Below, piece after piece: positions 1-9,885 of a stretch of DNA of 64,000 nucleotides. A model generated the notes under the pieces. It did not search any database, had not been told where the DNA came from, and saw only the letters and a list, made by a program, of their open reading frames with translations. The position numbers and the translations under genes are program-made. This DNA comes from Crambe crambe (taxonomy: Eukaryota; Porifera; Demospongiae; Poecilosclerida; Crambeidae): contig OZ004584.1 in assembly GCA_963924555.1 (NCBI GenBank), positions 3,161,001 to 3,225,000 of the forward strand. Direction: 5' to 3'. Positions within the stretch are counted from its first letter, which is position 1; every line of letters begins with the position of its first letter.

Positions 1-1893
1 ATTCGTATCGAATCAAGAGAGAGGCAGGAAGGAGTTGGCTGGAATCATTATTTTGAAAGTCTCTCAGTTCTTCACTGCTCACATTCTCGAGGACGCAGGG
101 CATCAGGTAGACCTTCGAACTCTGTGAAGGGTCAGACTGGACTATGGGAGCTATGATGTTGAGATGCTCCAACAGCTTCACCAGTTGGAGTAAGGGAATG
201 TGATCTTTCCTGATGGCCGCCAAAGCATCTTGCAACTCCTTCACTTCAAAGTACTGGAAGTCTTCCTCACGTTCTTCAAGACTTTTTCCTTTCGTCCAGA
301 TATGTCGATACTCATAAAGTGCTGTTGTTATGTCTTTGAATGGGATGAAGTCCAAACGTTCGTCTCTTGTTTCTTGTTCCTTTAAAGCTTCCTTCACATC
401 TTCAAACGAAAACTGTCCAGTTTTCTGGAATTTTTCCTGAGCTGCCCTCTTCACTTTGCCGAATTTGAATGTGTTGACAATCATATTGGTCACACTGTCA
501 AATACAATTTGTACATCACAAATGACAGTGTCTTTCAGCTCAGGAACGTCAGGGAAGTACATCAAGACTCCAGCATAGTGGTGTAGGAACCACAAGGCCA
601 CTTCAGTTTCCTTTGGGGACATGCCAAACTGCCAAGCTAGTTGCATGCAGTACTCCAGGCTCAACATTCTCAGCACTTGTTTGCGAAGACAGAGATTGAA
701 CATGAGCCAAGCTGCTGGAATGGGGATCTTCTTGAAGTGGTGCCGAATGCGATCCTGAAGGAATTTGCGAATGGAATCCACCTCTTCCTTACCTCCTGTC
801 TTGTTGTCGACTGCAAGGATCAACTGATCCTTCTCGGCAAACTCAACGAGACCTTCCTTATAGAAGCTAGTATTCATAACGGTACTTTTCAGCTCATCGT
901 CGAATTTCTTGATCTCTTCTTTGCTCACCTTGTCTTTGTGAGTAGCGACTATGAAAGCTACTGAATTGGATGATGGCTGAACCAACTTGGCTGCTGGATT
1001 GAGGTCAGAGATGTCTCCACCTAAAGTGTTTTCAGGACAAGTGCGACAGCAAGCAACAGCAGACAGAGCTTGGAGTATCATCTCCTCCACAGTGTACGTC
1101 GATTCCACCGGTATGGTGGACTCACCTGTTGATGGATCCAGGTACGATATGCTATAGTGACTCTTGAGATCATCGATGAGTTTGCAGAAGATCAGGTACA
1201 GGGAAGGACCCATCACGAGAGCTGGTAGCATGTCCATAAACTCTGGCTGACCTCCAGTGTCTTCCATCTTGACGAGAGCAGTGTATTTGAGTGTATACTT
1301 GATCACCTCCCAATCCTTGGAAGCCATTGCCTTCGTCAACATGTCATTCATGTCAAATGCAAAGTTGATATCGGCTGGACCGTTATAAGCTGATTCTTCC
1401 TGCCGGAGCTCAACCTCTACTGAGTCCTCTGCATCTTCCATGGGGATGATTGATTGAGTAGAGCCTACACTCGTGCTTGCAAAATTGAACTGAGACCGGG
1501 TCTCCTTCGTCTGAGGTGGTGGGCCCTCTGGCGTGATTAAGAGTGATCTATCCACTGATGCTACAACAGAATTCGTTTCATAGAAGAACTGGAGGAGCAT
1601 GCGTGCTTCGTCTGAAAGACCTTGGAGAGATGACCAATTCTCTGCAGATATCACAGCAGTACTGCTAGAGAGACTTCTAATGATGACTTGTCCAGATTCA
1701 ACTGTTCCCGTGCTAGGCTGCTCTGCCTCTCCAGCTGAGCTGATGTCTGCAATCTCTCCTGTCAGGCGGCGACGCATCGAAGTCTTTCCCAAACGAGGAG
1801 CACCAACAAAGAGGAACTTGAGGAAATACATGTCTAAAGACCCTCGTGTGGCAAGAATCTGTCGGTAGGCAGCAATGTAACCTGCAGCAGGAC
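1..1893 (-). CDS. Copy 1: Roc-like GTPase plus COR exon, cut by the window edge
   Basis: This is the large third recognised exon of a Kelch/death-fold/ROCO-type gene. I place the acceptor AG just above 1893, and the frame stays open to base 1, where the gene leaves the window. About 35 residues in is the P-loop (GAPRLGKTS), followed by DTGGQPEFMDMLPAL (switch II) and a THKDK motif (base recognition), so a nucleotide-binding Roc-type fold is well supported. A COR-like region follows, with blocks such as AGVLMYFPDVPEL and VIVNTFKFG-like sequence. In the family such modules act as GTP-driven switches. The stretch between P-loop and switch II is a variable Ser/Pro/Glu-rich linker. It is very close to copy 2. 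No internal stop was seen in the parts I translated. The 3' exons lie outside the window. Confidence 0.85.
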
Positions 1894-2044
1894 CTGACCA
1901 ATAGAAAATAGTCAACTTGGTATTTCCATCACATGCTGCAACCTCCCGACCCTTAGCAAACCTTGATTGATTCAGAGGAAGTAGATAGACCATAGTGGTC
2001 TATTTTGGATATAAATTATCAGCTATGGTTTGATCTCCACTCAC

Positions 2045-2341
2045 CAGAAAGGTAGTCCTCAATCTGCACACTCAGTTCTTTCAGCTCTAGTTTTTTCAAT
2101 ATACCAAACAATGATGTCCAGGTTGGAGGAAGATGACTCTTTCCTGGAGATTCCCATTTCCTGATCACAATTTCAATAGCATGAGCAGGATCAGACACAA
2201 GTCGATGCTCCAAAGTGATCCCAGCAGCTTGTATCAGTTCAGTGTGGACCTTTGCCAGTGACGTGACCACCTGGATTCCTACTCCCTCCAGTCTAGAGAG
2301 AGCATTCATGCTGAATTGACTCTCGGGGTTGAATGGGGTCA
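2045..2341 (-). CDS. Copy 1: death-like domain exon
   Basis: A 297-bp exon between a TTCCCAG acceptor and a CTG/GTGAGT donor. The product, roughly 99 residues beginning TPFNPESQF, has the helical spacing of a death-fold domain. Blocks include a THxELIQAAG-like helix, an LEHRLVSD loop, and a WxSLFxxLKKLELxELSVQIEDYL C-terminal helix pair. In the family such domains make homotypic contacts in cell-death and immune signalling. The same exon occurs in the three other copies at the same place between the Kelch and GTPase exons. The death-fold call rests on pattern only; a DED or CARD subtype cannot be excluded. Confidence 0.75.
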
Positions 2342-2481
2342 CTGGGAATGGGATAAATTACAAAGCAGTTAAATTGGGACCTCCAGGGTATTTAAGAATT
2401 GTCGAGATTGACCATTTTGATCTTGTGATACTATTACTCATCATGACATAATCAACTATTTGGGCAGAATTCAGTAGTCAC

Positions 2482-3382
2482 CTTTCAATGATGCCTTGAA
2501 CACCTTGTTACTCCATCCAAGTATACTCAATCCCCCTAACACCACCAATTCTCCTGTGGGGAGGACAATAGTAGCAGTGCTATGTAACTTTATAGGTAAA
2601 TCCCCCACGTGCAACCAGGAGAGGGTGTGGGGGGAGTAGGCACAGATCTCAGAGGAACGGACACTATTAATCTCTCCTCCAATAGATATCAGCTGATTTG
2701 CAAATGATGAAGGAGAGGAACGTTGAAGATGAATCTGTAACTCACTCCACAAACCAATCGAGTGTGACACTTCTTGAGTATAGTCTTCATTAAGGAGTGA
2801 CTCCAACTTGCAGTGAAATACTGAGCGACCCTGTAAATAGCCACCCATCAAATACAGTCTTCCTTTATGGAGAGTGGATTTCAAATGACTGCATGCTTTA
2901 GGTAGAGGTTGAACAGACGACCACTCATTGTCTTTGAGTATCTCCACTACATTCACTTCATCCTCTCCACTTACTCTACCACCTGATACCACCAAACATT
3001 CAGGACTTCCAGTGTTCAATGCTGATGAAAAATAACGACTAGTTGGCATTGGTGGCAGTGATGGTTGCCAGTTCGTTTCTCCTTTAAGCGTCCATAGTTT
3101 ATTTGTAGCCATATCAGTATCAAGTTTTATTCCACCAACAAGCACCACCTGAGAGTGGTAGGTAGTTAGGCCATACCAATAGGTGGGTGTGGTCACCTGT
3201 GACCATGAGTTCAAATCAGTGGAGGAGATAAACAGTGAGGCATAACTTTCCCGTGATGTTGGGTACCCTCCTCCTAAATATATCTTGTCCTGCAGTAGCA
3301 TACATTGGGCATCATCCAAACCCACTGGTAGTGGAGTGCACTCTACCCAGTCAAGTGAGGCTAGGGGGTGGAGGATATCAAC
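2482..3382 (-). CDS. Copy 1: Kelch-like beta-propeller exon
   Basis: A roughly 900-bp exon from a CTCTACAG acceptor to an AAAG/GTGACT donor. The product shows about six blades, each ending a strand in double glycine (KIYLGG, QVVLVGG, ECLVVSGG, RLYLMGG, QLISIGG, ELVVLGG) with spaced Trp/Tyr residues, the pattern of Kelch repeats. Such propellers bind protein ligands. It is the most 5' exon I can recognise. The methionine at 3325 is internal to the open frame, so the true start probably lies in an upstream exon that I could not identify. A signal peptide therefore can be neither shown nor excluded. Confidence 0.8.
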
Positions 3383-3601
3383 CTGTAGAGGTATGGCAGA
3401 GAAAAGTTATTTTGCACACATGCACAACAGGGGATCAGCTTTGATATAATGGAGAGACAGAATAGAAGGCTCTGCCATCTTAGAGAGCAGAGAATGTATA
3501 GACTCATTGCAGTTTTAATAACATTATCGGACTTGTCTGCATATTACCAGCACACAACCACCATGTTGGAGGTAGTCTCCTGCCCCTTCTCCATGAGACT
3601 A

Positions 3602-3766
3602 CAGTGGAACCTCCCAATAATGGACACTCCAAATAAAGAACACCTCTCTGTAAAGGAAACTTGTTGCTGTCCCACCATAGTACTTTGTGTATTAAATGAC
3701 CTCTGAATAAAGGTCACCTCTCATAAAGGACAATTTCAACTTGTCTGTTATTTGGAGGCTCCACTG
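3602..3766. mobile_element. Short pogo/Tigger-like MITE in the 5' flank of copy 1
   Basis: A 165-bp element with inverted ends (CAGTGGAACCTCC and GGAGGCTCCACTG) between TA dinucleotides at 3600-3601 and 3767-3768. TA duplication and these ends fit non-autonomous Tc1/mariner-pogo elements. The same element sits at the same place 5' of copies 2 and 3, so it was there before the array was duplicated. Confidence 0.7.
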
Positions 3767-3991
3767 TATGTTGGAGGTACAAGGAAGAGGAGAAATTGTA
3801 CTAGTTTACATGTTAGGAGGTGGTTAAGTGTTTGTTTTCATAATTATTGCAACTAGTTGATTGTAAGAACTTATAATGCTATTAGTTATCATGTTGTTTG
3901 CAAGGGAGAAAGCAAGCCTATAGCAATAGCAGTGCACTTTCATTCCACTCCTCTATCTGTCTACTAGTCATGTGTGGAAAACAACAGTTTT

Positions 3992-4587
3992 TAGATCCCG
4001 TTGCTATGTGGTTGCTATGTGCATTAAATCAGCAAGTGTGCACTAATTCTGTAGGAGTGCACTAATTTTGTAGGAGTGCACTAATTTTTTGCATCCCAAG
4101 GGTATGCTGAATGCTGTAAGACAGCTTGAAGAAGTTGTTGAAGTTCTGCCTTTTATGCTGGCTACTATACTCTCTGAAAAGCTTGTTGGGTTTGAAACGT
4201 TATGAATATCACGTCATTATAAACGTGCAACGTGGTCGATGAATAACATTAAAATTCCACGTTTCAAACCCAACAGCTTTTCTGAGAGTAGCTAGTATAA
4301 AAGAAGGAACATTCTAGCTGGTCTACAGCAAGCTGGTGTTTCATACGCCGCCTTCTTTGATCTTCGGACTGTGCAGGCACAAAATACTTGTATCCTTCGT
4401 GCTCAGGGGGATACCGATTTATAGATAGCTATAACAGGAGCATCAGCAGGTACGTGGACTATTCTTGCCGCCATTTCACAACTCAAGAAAGAAGTGGAGA
4501 CACAACAATTAGCAAACCAAACAGTACTGATGTTTGTAACTATGGATCATGGACTACAGTAGCTATGCGCATGCGCAATGGGATCTA
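3992..4587. mobile_element. Inverted-repeat element with an internal foldback
   Basis: The ends match as inverted repeats (TAGATCCCGTTGC at the left, GCAATGGGATCTA at the right, one mismatch). Inside, 4120-4330 folds back on itself: a stretch reading TTGTTGGGTTTGAAACG returns inverted as CGTTTCAAACCCAACAG. No protein frame of note was seen. A non-autonomous DNA transposon is the best reading; the superfamily is unknown. Confidence 0.55.
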
Positions 4588-4590
4588 AAA

Positions 4591-4708
4591 TAGATAAAGC
4601 ATGCGCACTCGGTTTCTGGTTGATTTAGTGCACCATCTCTCGGGCCTGCGGCCCTCGGGCTACGGTGCACTAAATCAACCAGAAACCTCGCGCACATGCT
4701 TTATCTAT
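4591..4708. mobile_element. 118-bp near-perfect foldback hairpin
   Basis: The two arms, starting TAGATAAAGCATGCGC and ending in its inverse, pair over almost their full length. The centre is a GC-rich turn (CTCGGGCCTGCGGCCCTCGGG). It directly abuts the preceding element. A second hairpin with a related turn lies at 34346-34454. Confidence 0.7.
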
Positions 4709-5030
4709 TACATAAAGGACATATGAGAGGGATAAAGGTAAGTGTAGAGGATTCTAATATAAACACAACTGATGGAGAGAGCTTATGGTGAACAACCACA
4801 CCCCTCTTGTATGACATACCCCTTAATGATCATAATAGCTAGTTTTAAATCTTAGTAGCATCAGTTATGTTCCAGCCCATCTGTGACTGATCTTGATCTG
4901 GTCCAACTTAAAATCCTAGATAAGTTACTTACCCTATACATAATTAACTGTGATGTCTAATGATGTCATGTTCCTCTAAATAATTATTATACCACACGTC
5001 CACCCTCAAATACTCAACCCTTTGTCTTCA
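4709..5030. other. Spacer without recognised gene
   Basis: AT-rich spacer. No credible exon, RNA gene or repeat was recognised. It is similar to the flank of copy 2 around 14265-14400 and 15540-15600. Confidence 0.5.
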
Positions 5031-5039
5031 TTCATGCAG

Positions 5040-5764
5040 TAGCCTCGTTCCCAGGCTTTTTTTTTTTCTTTTTTTTTTCCGGGGGAGGGGGAAAAAATAG
5101 GGCCTGGTATACACTGATTGCGCATGTGCTAAAATGTCCTGGCATTCCAGGGGCTCGCATACTACACCGTAATATCATCCATATACCTTTACTACTACGT
5201 AAGAATAATGGGTGTGATTAATTTCTTAAGATCATAGAAGTTTGGTTCATTCTTGCTTCAAAGAAGAACAGCGCCTGTCCATTCAACCATTTTATGAGAG
5301 TAAAGATGTCTTCGTGTGTGTCTCCCCACAGGTAGTCTCACGAACCAGATGTCAGGAAGAGTCTGTGCTACCAAGTGCTTCCCTTCCTGGCTGGCTGGCT
5401 GGCTTGCTTCCTGGCTGGCAGTTTGAAGACCAGCGCTGTGCTAGTAGTGTCTCCACTCATTGCTCTGATGGTTGATAGGTTTAAACTCTTAGAAAGAAAC
5501 TGAGAGGCGTGAAATTGGTGGCCATCTCATCTCAAAACGGTATCTCTTGCTTCAGATTTGAGCCTTTGCACTGACAGTATTTTCTTTTGCGATCCTGAAG
5601 CCCTGTTCACATCTATAGTAGAGGGATGCTCTCGACAAACCTACTGTGATAGTATTGATTTCTACATCATAATAACCACGTGCTGTCATTATGACGATTT
5701 AATCTTGTGCATGTGCAATCAGTGTATACCAGGCCCTATTGTAATGGGCCTGGGAACAAGGCTA
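5040..5764. mobile_element. TIR element with 9-bp target duplication (family A, member 1)
   Basis: The ends are TAGCCTCGTTCCCAGGC and its inverse GCCTGGGAACAAGGCTA. It is flanked by an exact 9-bp duplication, TTCATGCAG, at 5031-5039 and 5765-5773. Nine-bp duplications suggest a Mutator-like origin, but no transposase is present. The paralogous sequence at 15541-15605 has a single uninterrupted TTCATGCAG and is an unoccupied site. Confidence 0.8.
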
Positions 5765-5819
5765 TTCATGCAGGTGATCACAATGCCCTACCAGTCCTAT
5801 GCTGGCAGAGTTTGGGGGC

Positions 5820-5890
5820 GGTCGCACGCACGCATGCACGCACGCACACACACACACACACAAAAAAAAAAACACACACACACTCCCCAT
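5820..5890. repeat. CA-rich microsatellite
   Basis: CG/CA-alternating sequence passing into (CA)n, broken by a short A run. The open frames on both strands here are by-products of the repeat. Confidence 0.9.
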
Positions 5891-5947
5891 CAAGTGTGGT
5901 GCCCCTAGTCCTGCAACCACACCTATCTAAAAATCCTGGACCAAACT

Positions 5948-6510
5948 TAGCCTCGTCCCCAGGCTCTAATTTTGCGGAGGCGGACAAAAGAGCCTGGTAC
6001 CCACTGTTTGCACATGCACCAATTTTCCCCCATTATTGGGGGGAATTGTAATCTCTCAGTAATTTTCCGTGACGCATGATGTAATACTGCTGAATTAGCA
6101 CTGCAGCAGACTAACTCTAGTTCTTTGCGGATGGTATATTTGTTTTACGCCCTATCTTGGCTGGGATAATCCCATCTAGTAGCAGCAGCAAGCAATTCTC
6201 TCCATTTATTTATTCTCAGCTGAGGCTGTGATCATCTCTTCTGGATTTAAGGGAGAGCAGCTTATGGATAAAGAAATTCTTGCCACTATAAATTGTTTTA
6301 GAAGTGCCAGTCTTGTCTTCTCTTCTCCAGAGAATTTGGTTTTTTGGTACCTTATAGCGCATGCTGTAGTTACATGTTGTGACATCACACACTGTCATAA
6401 AGTGTAATAGGCAGGAATTACGCATGAAATTTTTGGCACATGCACGAACAGTGGGTTACCAGGCTCTATTTTCCGCCTCCGCACAATTTTAGAGCCTGGG
6501 TACGAGGCTA
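5948..6510. mobile_element. TIR element with 9-bp target duplication (family A, member 2)
   Basis: The ends TAGCCTCGTCCCCAGGCTC and GAGCCTGGGTACGAGGCTA are inverted, and the inner arms also pair (TTTTGCGGAGGCGGA with its inverse). The flanks GGACCAAAC (5938-5946) and GGATCAAAC (6511-6519) are a 9-bp duplication with one mismatch. The homologous sequence at 36995-37012 runs straight through this point and shows the unoccupied site. Confidence 0.78.
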
Positions 6511-7295
6511 GGATCAAACCCTGATTCTTGCTGCTTCATCAGATACAAGGCCCAGTAAATTAACTACATGAAAACTCCATACCTCCTCCATCACACTTCC
6601 AGTTCCTCTCAGAATGAGCCGGCTCCGACACTAACACCAGTGTGCATCTGCTGAACTACGTATGGGTGGACCACTTCCACAAGGTGATGCAGTGCTGTGG
6701 AATCTTCAGGTTGGTTGACACTGCAAAATTAAAATTGATTTGTGCTCACTAAAATTAAGACCATTGCATTTGTATGACAGATAATTTTGGCTGATCTAGT
6801 GACATGTTATTTCCAACTCCACACTTTCTCTCACCCAAGGATACAATTTTGGAGGGGGGGGGGACCCTCCATACCATTCACTATCACTATGTATTTCTAT
6901 AATGACCTTACAGGTGAATAAGACCCCTACCCTAAGTCCAACTATTCTACAGATCCCATAATCACATAGATATCCAAATACACACACTCTCTGGATGGCA
7001 GCAAGCATCATGTGATGCTTTAGAGTGATTCATCAGCACTTTAGGCATTGGCACAGTCAATAGACCAGTTTCACAGCTATTAAATTTAGTCAGCCAGCTT
7101 TTATTCATACCTTCTTCGGTCCCTCCATCAAATTCTTCAATATGACTAGAGAAGGCGACCCGCCGAGCCCTTCTTTTCCGCCCACTATTTATCACGTGAT
7201 ACTTTGAGCATGCGCATTAAAATTACATTGTACTTTGACCTTTTAGAGAGGTAGTGCAATTACGTTAGAGGCAATTGCTACCAACAAAATAGGAA
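6511..7295. repeat. Duplicated 3' flank of copy 2
   Basis: This block, downstream of the last exon of copy 2, is repeated with 80-90 percent apparent similarity at about 19250-19930 and 37010-37795. It includes the sequence starting CCTCCTCCATCACACTTCC. No coding frame is shared between the copies, so it is best read as 3' untranslated or intergenic DNA carried along by segmental duplication. Confidence 0.65.
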
Positions 7296-7348
7296 CTATA
7301 GTTCACTTTTATGATCTTTTTCTGCATTGCTGTTGGGTCCATGCATCC
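7296..7348 (-). CDS. Copy 2: last exon, short C-terminal tail
   Basis: After a TTCCACAG acceptor the exon encodes the end of a short polar tail, MHGPNSNAEKDHKSEL, then TAG. The equivalents in copies 3 and 4 read MHGPNGNTEL and MHGPNSIVEL before the stop. Conservation of the start and of the final Glu-Leu with a variable middle supports a real coding end. In copy 2 the frame reaching this exon is disturbed by a 7-base loss in the previous exon. Confidence 0.6.
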
Positions 7349-7425
7349 CTGTGGAAATCATAACAACAACATAACAATACATCATGTAAGTACATCATGT
7401 AGTTGTTAAGTTAGGAAAAACTTAC

Positions 7426-7499
7426 AGAAGAAACCAAACATGGAGAAAATCAGTAGAACATTAAGCATACACATTTTCTTGACCAATACCAGGACTTGT
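7426..7499 (-). CDS. Copy 2: membrane-segment exon carrying a 7-base deletion
   Basis: The exon lies between CACAG and GTAAG. In copies 3 and 4 it is 81 bases and encodes KSWYW, a basic stretch, then a hydrophobic run (CVCLMLMTLLIFSMFGFF type) long enough to cross a membrane. Here it is 74 bases; the missing seven bases put a TGA soon after the first hydrophobic residues. As written, copy 2 would end without a membrane anchor. The reading frame is inferred from the paralogs. Confidence 0.55.
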
Positions 7500-7970
7500 C
7501 TGTGGGTGAACAAAATCATAGCATCTGATGGATTATCTGGTTTCATAACAAGAGTTCTTATTGAGGGCTAAGGGGCAAGACTGTGATCACCATGGAGGGG
7601 GGTTGCCCAATGATGAATGTTCTGGGATTGTTACTGGTGCAGTCCTAGTTTTAATGACTATAGGAACCCAACACAAGCACAAACATAAATATTGACAGCA
7701 ACTATACAACTAGCTAAGTAAACTGAATGCAAAAAAGATTACTTCTGAATATTTGAATAAAAAGGTTGTGAAGGGATGGCCTAAAATATAGCTGAGCTGT
7801 GTTAAATACTGCAACTTCATATGAAAACAAGTCCCACAATTACCATAAACTTATTAATCATATCAAAATAATTATGATGGGGAAGTCCCTAATTAATGGG
7901 CTGCTGGGAGTGGATAACATGAGAGTTAGAGATCATAAAAACCTAGTGGACATTCACAATGTGTGGTTAC

Positions 7971-8055
7971 CTGATTGAGGTCCTCTCATATGCCCTCCAC
8001 CATCAGTGCTAGGAGTACAGTGGGAGGTAGAAGCTTCACTCGTACTCAAAGTGCC
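7971..8055 (-). CDS. Copy 2: Ser/Thr-rich linker exon
   Basis: A small exon with an AATAG acceptor and CAG/GTAACC donor, encoding a Ser/Thr/Gly-rich stretch (STSEASTSHCTPSTDGGG). The same exon is at 20552-20649 and, shortened, near 38310-38370. It joins the death-domain part to the membrane segment and looks like an exposed linker. Confidence 0.5.
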
Positions 8056-9014
8056 CTATTCACCAGTTATTAAAAGTGATGTCATAATTACTATGATTGG
8101 TCATTATAATGGTCCTTTTAAAATTAAGGTTATACCTATTTGTTTCGCGGGTGAACTGGCTCTTAATATTGGGTCGGTGGGTACAGGTAGAAGTGAAATG
8201 ATAATGATTCTCATCATCATGGTAACACAAATTATTTCACAAATAAAAAAGAACACAAAATTTACTCCTTGTTGGCAGTGAGTTTGGGTTTTCCAGCCAT
8301 ATTGTTTGCCTGCCTAGTGGAAGGTTGTTTGCCTCACTTAGCTGTCACACTGAACCAAGCTATATTTGCCGTTTTGGGTGACAAGTGAGAGTTGGCTAGG
8401 ATTTAAACTTTGACCCCAAACTATCATTTTCATTTCAAAGTTGAACAAATTGGGTAGGTAGGGACCATGAAACACATAATCAAATTAGTACGGCATAAAT
8501 AAAATGAGCCACGTGCCAAAAATTGAAAATTGAGATTTTTCCTTATCTTTTTAATGAAGTAAAAATAAGTTTTGGACCGAGTAATAACTAATCTACTCTA
8601 TTTACTTACCCAAGCAGGCTAAAAAAAACAGCTCTGTTCTCCTCAGTGGGAAAGCCCATCACAAGCCCTTCTCTATGTCCACACACTTGAACAACTTCTG
8701 ATTGGTGAAGTTGATCCACTTCCTCTGGGTCTCCCCTATCCCTCCTCCCCCCATCCCCCCACCCGTGCCACTCCAGCAACACCTAAAGATGGAGAGAAGT
8801 GAGATTTAATCATAATACTATGTCAAAACTGTCATCTTCTATGTACAAAAAATGAACAGTATCCACTTTCACTATGTGCATAAAGACTTACCTATTGTAG
8901 CAAAATAAAATGGTTGCACTTTCTAGTTCCAAGGACTTGATCACTTATTCATGGTTGCTGTAGGAGACAGACATCAGTAAACTACCCAGTAAACTAGCTA
9001 GTATAACACTTTAC
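8056..9014. other. Intronic or linker region of copy 2
   Basis: No large frame. A possible small exon lies at about 8610-8790 on the minus strand (Gly/Arg-rich, with a counterpart near 21830-21930), but splice signals there are not decisive. A paralogous point near 8290 is the unoccupied site for the element inserted at 20879-21505 in copy 3. Confidence 0.45.
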
Positions 9015-9296
9015 CTCTTGAGTGTGCTGTGGCTATCCTTTCAAACATTCCTCCATCAAGCTTCCTAACACCAGCTGCTAGTTGCCTCCAACTCGGTTTA
9101 CCATATTTGGCAGTGTTGTAATTCTGCTTCAACCACTCAGTAATGGCGTCGAACAGGCACCTGCTACAATTTCCAGAGTTATTCCTGTGGATGACCTCAA
9201 TGGCACTGGTCTTCAGTCTGAGGTAAGTAGCAAGGGTATCCCAACTGGCCGCCAAGTCCTCCACGTCATCCATTACATCTGCTATGTCTTCAGGAT
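9015..9296 (-). CDS. Copy 2: death-domain exon
   Basis: A 282-bp exon with a TAATAG acceptor and GAG/GTAAAG donor. The product (about 94 residues) has clear death-domain spacing: an acidic helix, VEDLAASWDTLATYLRLK, an IEVI helix, an FDAITEWLKQNY helix and a PSWRQLAAGVRKLDGG block with the characteristic Trp. Death domains recruit other death-domain proteins. The copy 3 version at 22147-22428 is nearly identical. The tandem plus-strand genes at 45610-53626 carry domains of the same general kind. Confidence 0.85.
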
Positions 9297-9352
9297 CTAT
9301 TACCAATGCAACATTGACTCATTGTAAGTTTGAGGGGGATCTGCTGACTCAC

Positions 9353-9669
9353 CTAGTTCAGAATCATCTATCATTTCAAGAACTTGTTTCCACTCAGTTC
9401 CGCTGACCTGATATGAATATATTACACCCTTCACCAGTAAAAATCAAAGGGCAACTGAGAGATTAACTCACATGCTGTCCAGCAATTGATGGGGAAGTCC
9501 CTGACTGATTGGTTGCTGGGAGTGGAGTAACATGACAGTGGAGACCTAGAAATAATTATGAATGAAAATTATGTTGCAAGGAGACAAGAAATCATTTGCA
9601 CTACCAGTACTGACCAGACTGAGGTGAGATAGGTCCACTTGTACCCTCTCCATTACCATCAGTCAGAGG
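9353..9669 (-). CDS. Copy 2: three small linker exons
   Basis: Minus-strand exons at about 9615-9669, 9472-9545 and 9353-9407, in that transcript order, each with GT/AG-type borders. They encode short Gly/Ser/Pro/Thr-rich pieces (PLTDGNGEGTSGPISPQ, then PLPATNQSGTSPSIAGQ) and a Trp-containing piece (SGTEWKQVLEMIDDSEL) leading into the death domain. Copy 3 has the same set at 22485-22808. Exact borders need transcripts. Confidence 0.5.
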
Positions 9670-9885
9670 CTACAATGAAGGGAAGAAATATGACATGCAA
9701 TCTTGTTTACCAGTTATAACATGAAACTCATTATGAATACTGTAACTTTTTCTAAAGGATTATCATGGTCACTTTAGATTATAATATTATATCATGGTCA
9801 CTAGGTTCTCTACTTTATATAATGCACACCAAATCCTTATGCCATGACTTTAGGGCAAGGTATATACTTGCTACAATTTACTTAC

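Noticed and set aside
641-964. Plus-strand frame of 107 codons, with a twin at 10975-11298
   Set aside because: It lies opposite the conserved GTPase exon; its conservation follows from the minus-strand coding sequence with its P-loop and THKD motifs.
5558-6051. Two overlapping frames of about 115 codons
   Set aside because: They run through a transposon end and the CA microsatellite, giving His/Thr repeats.
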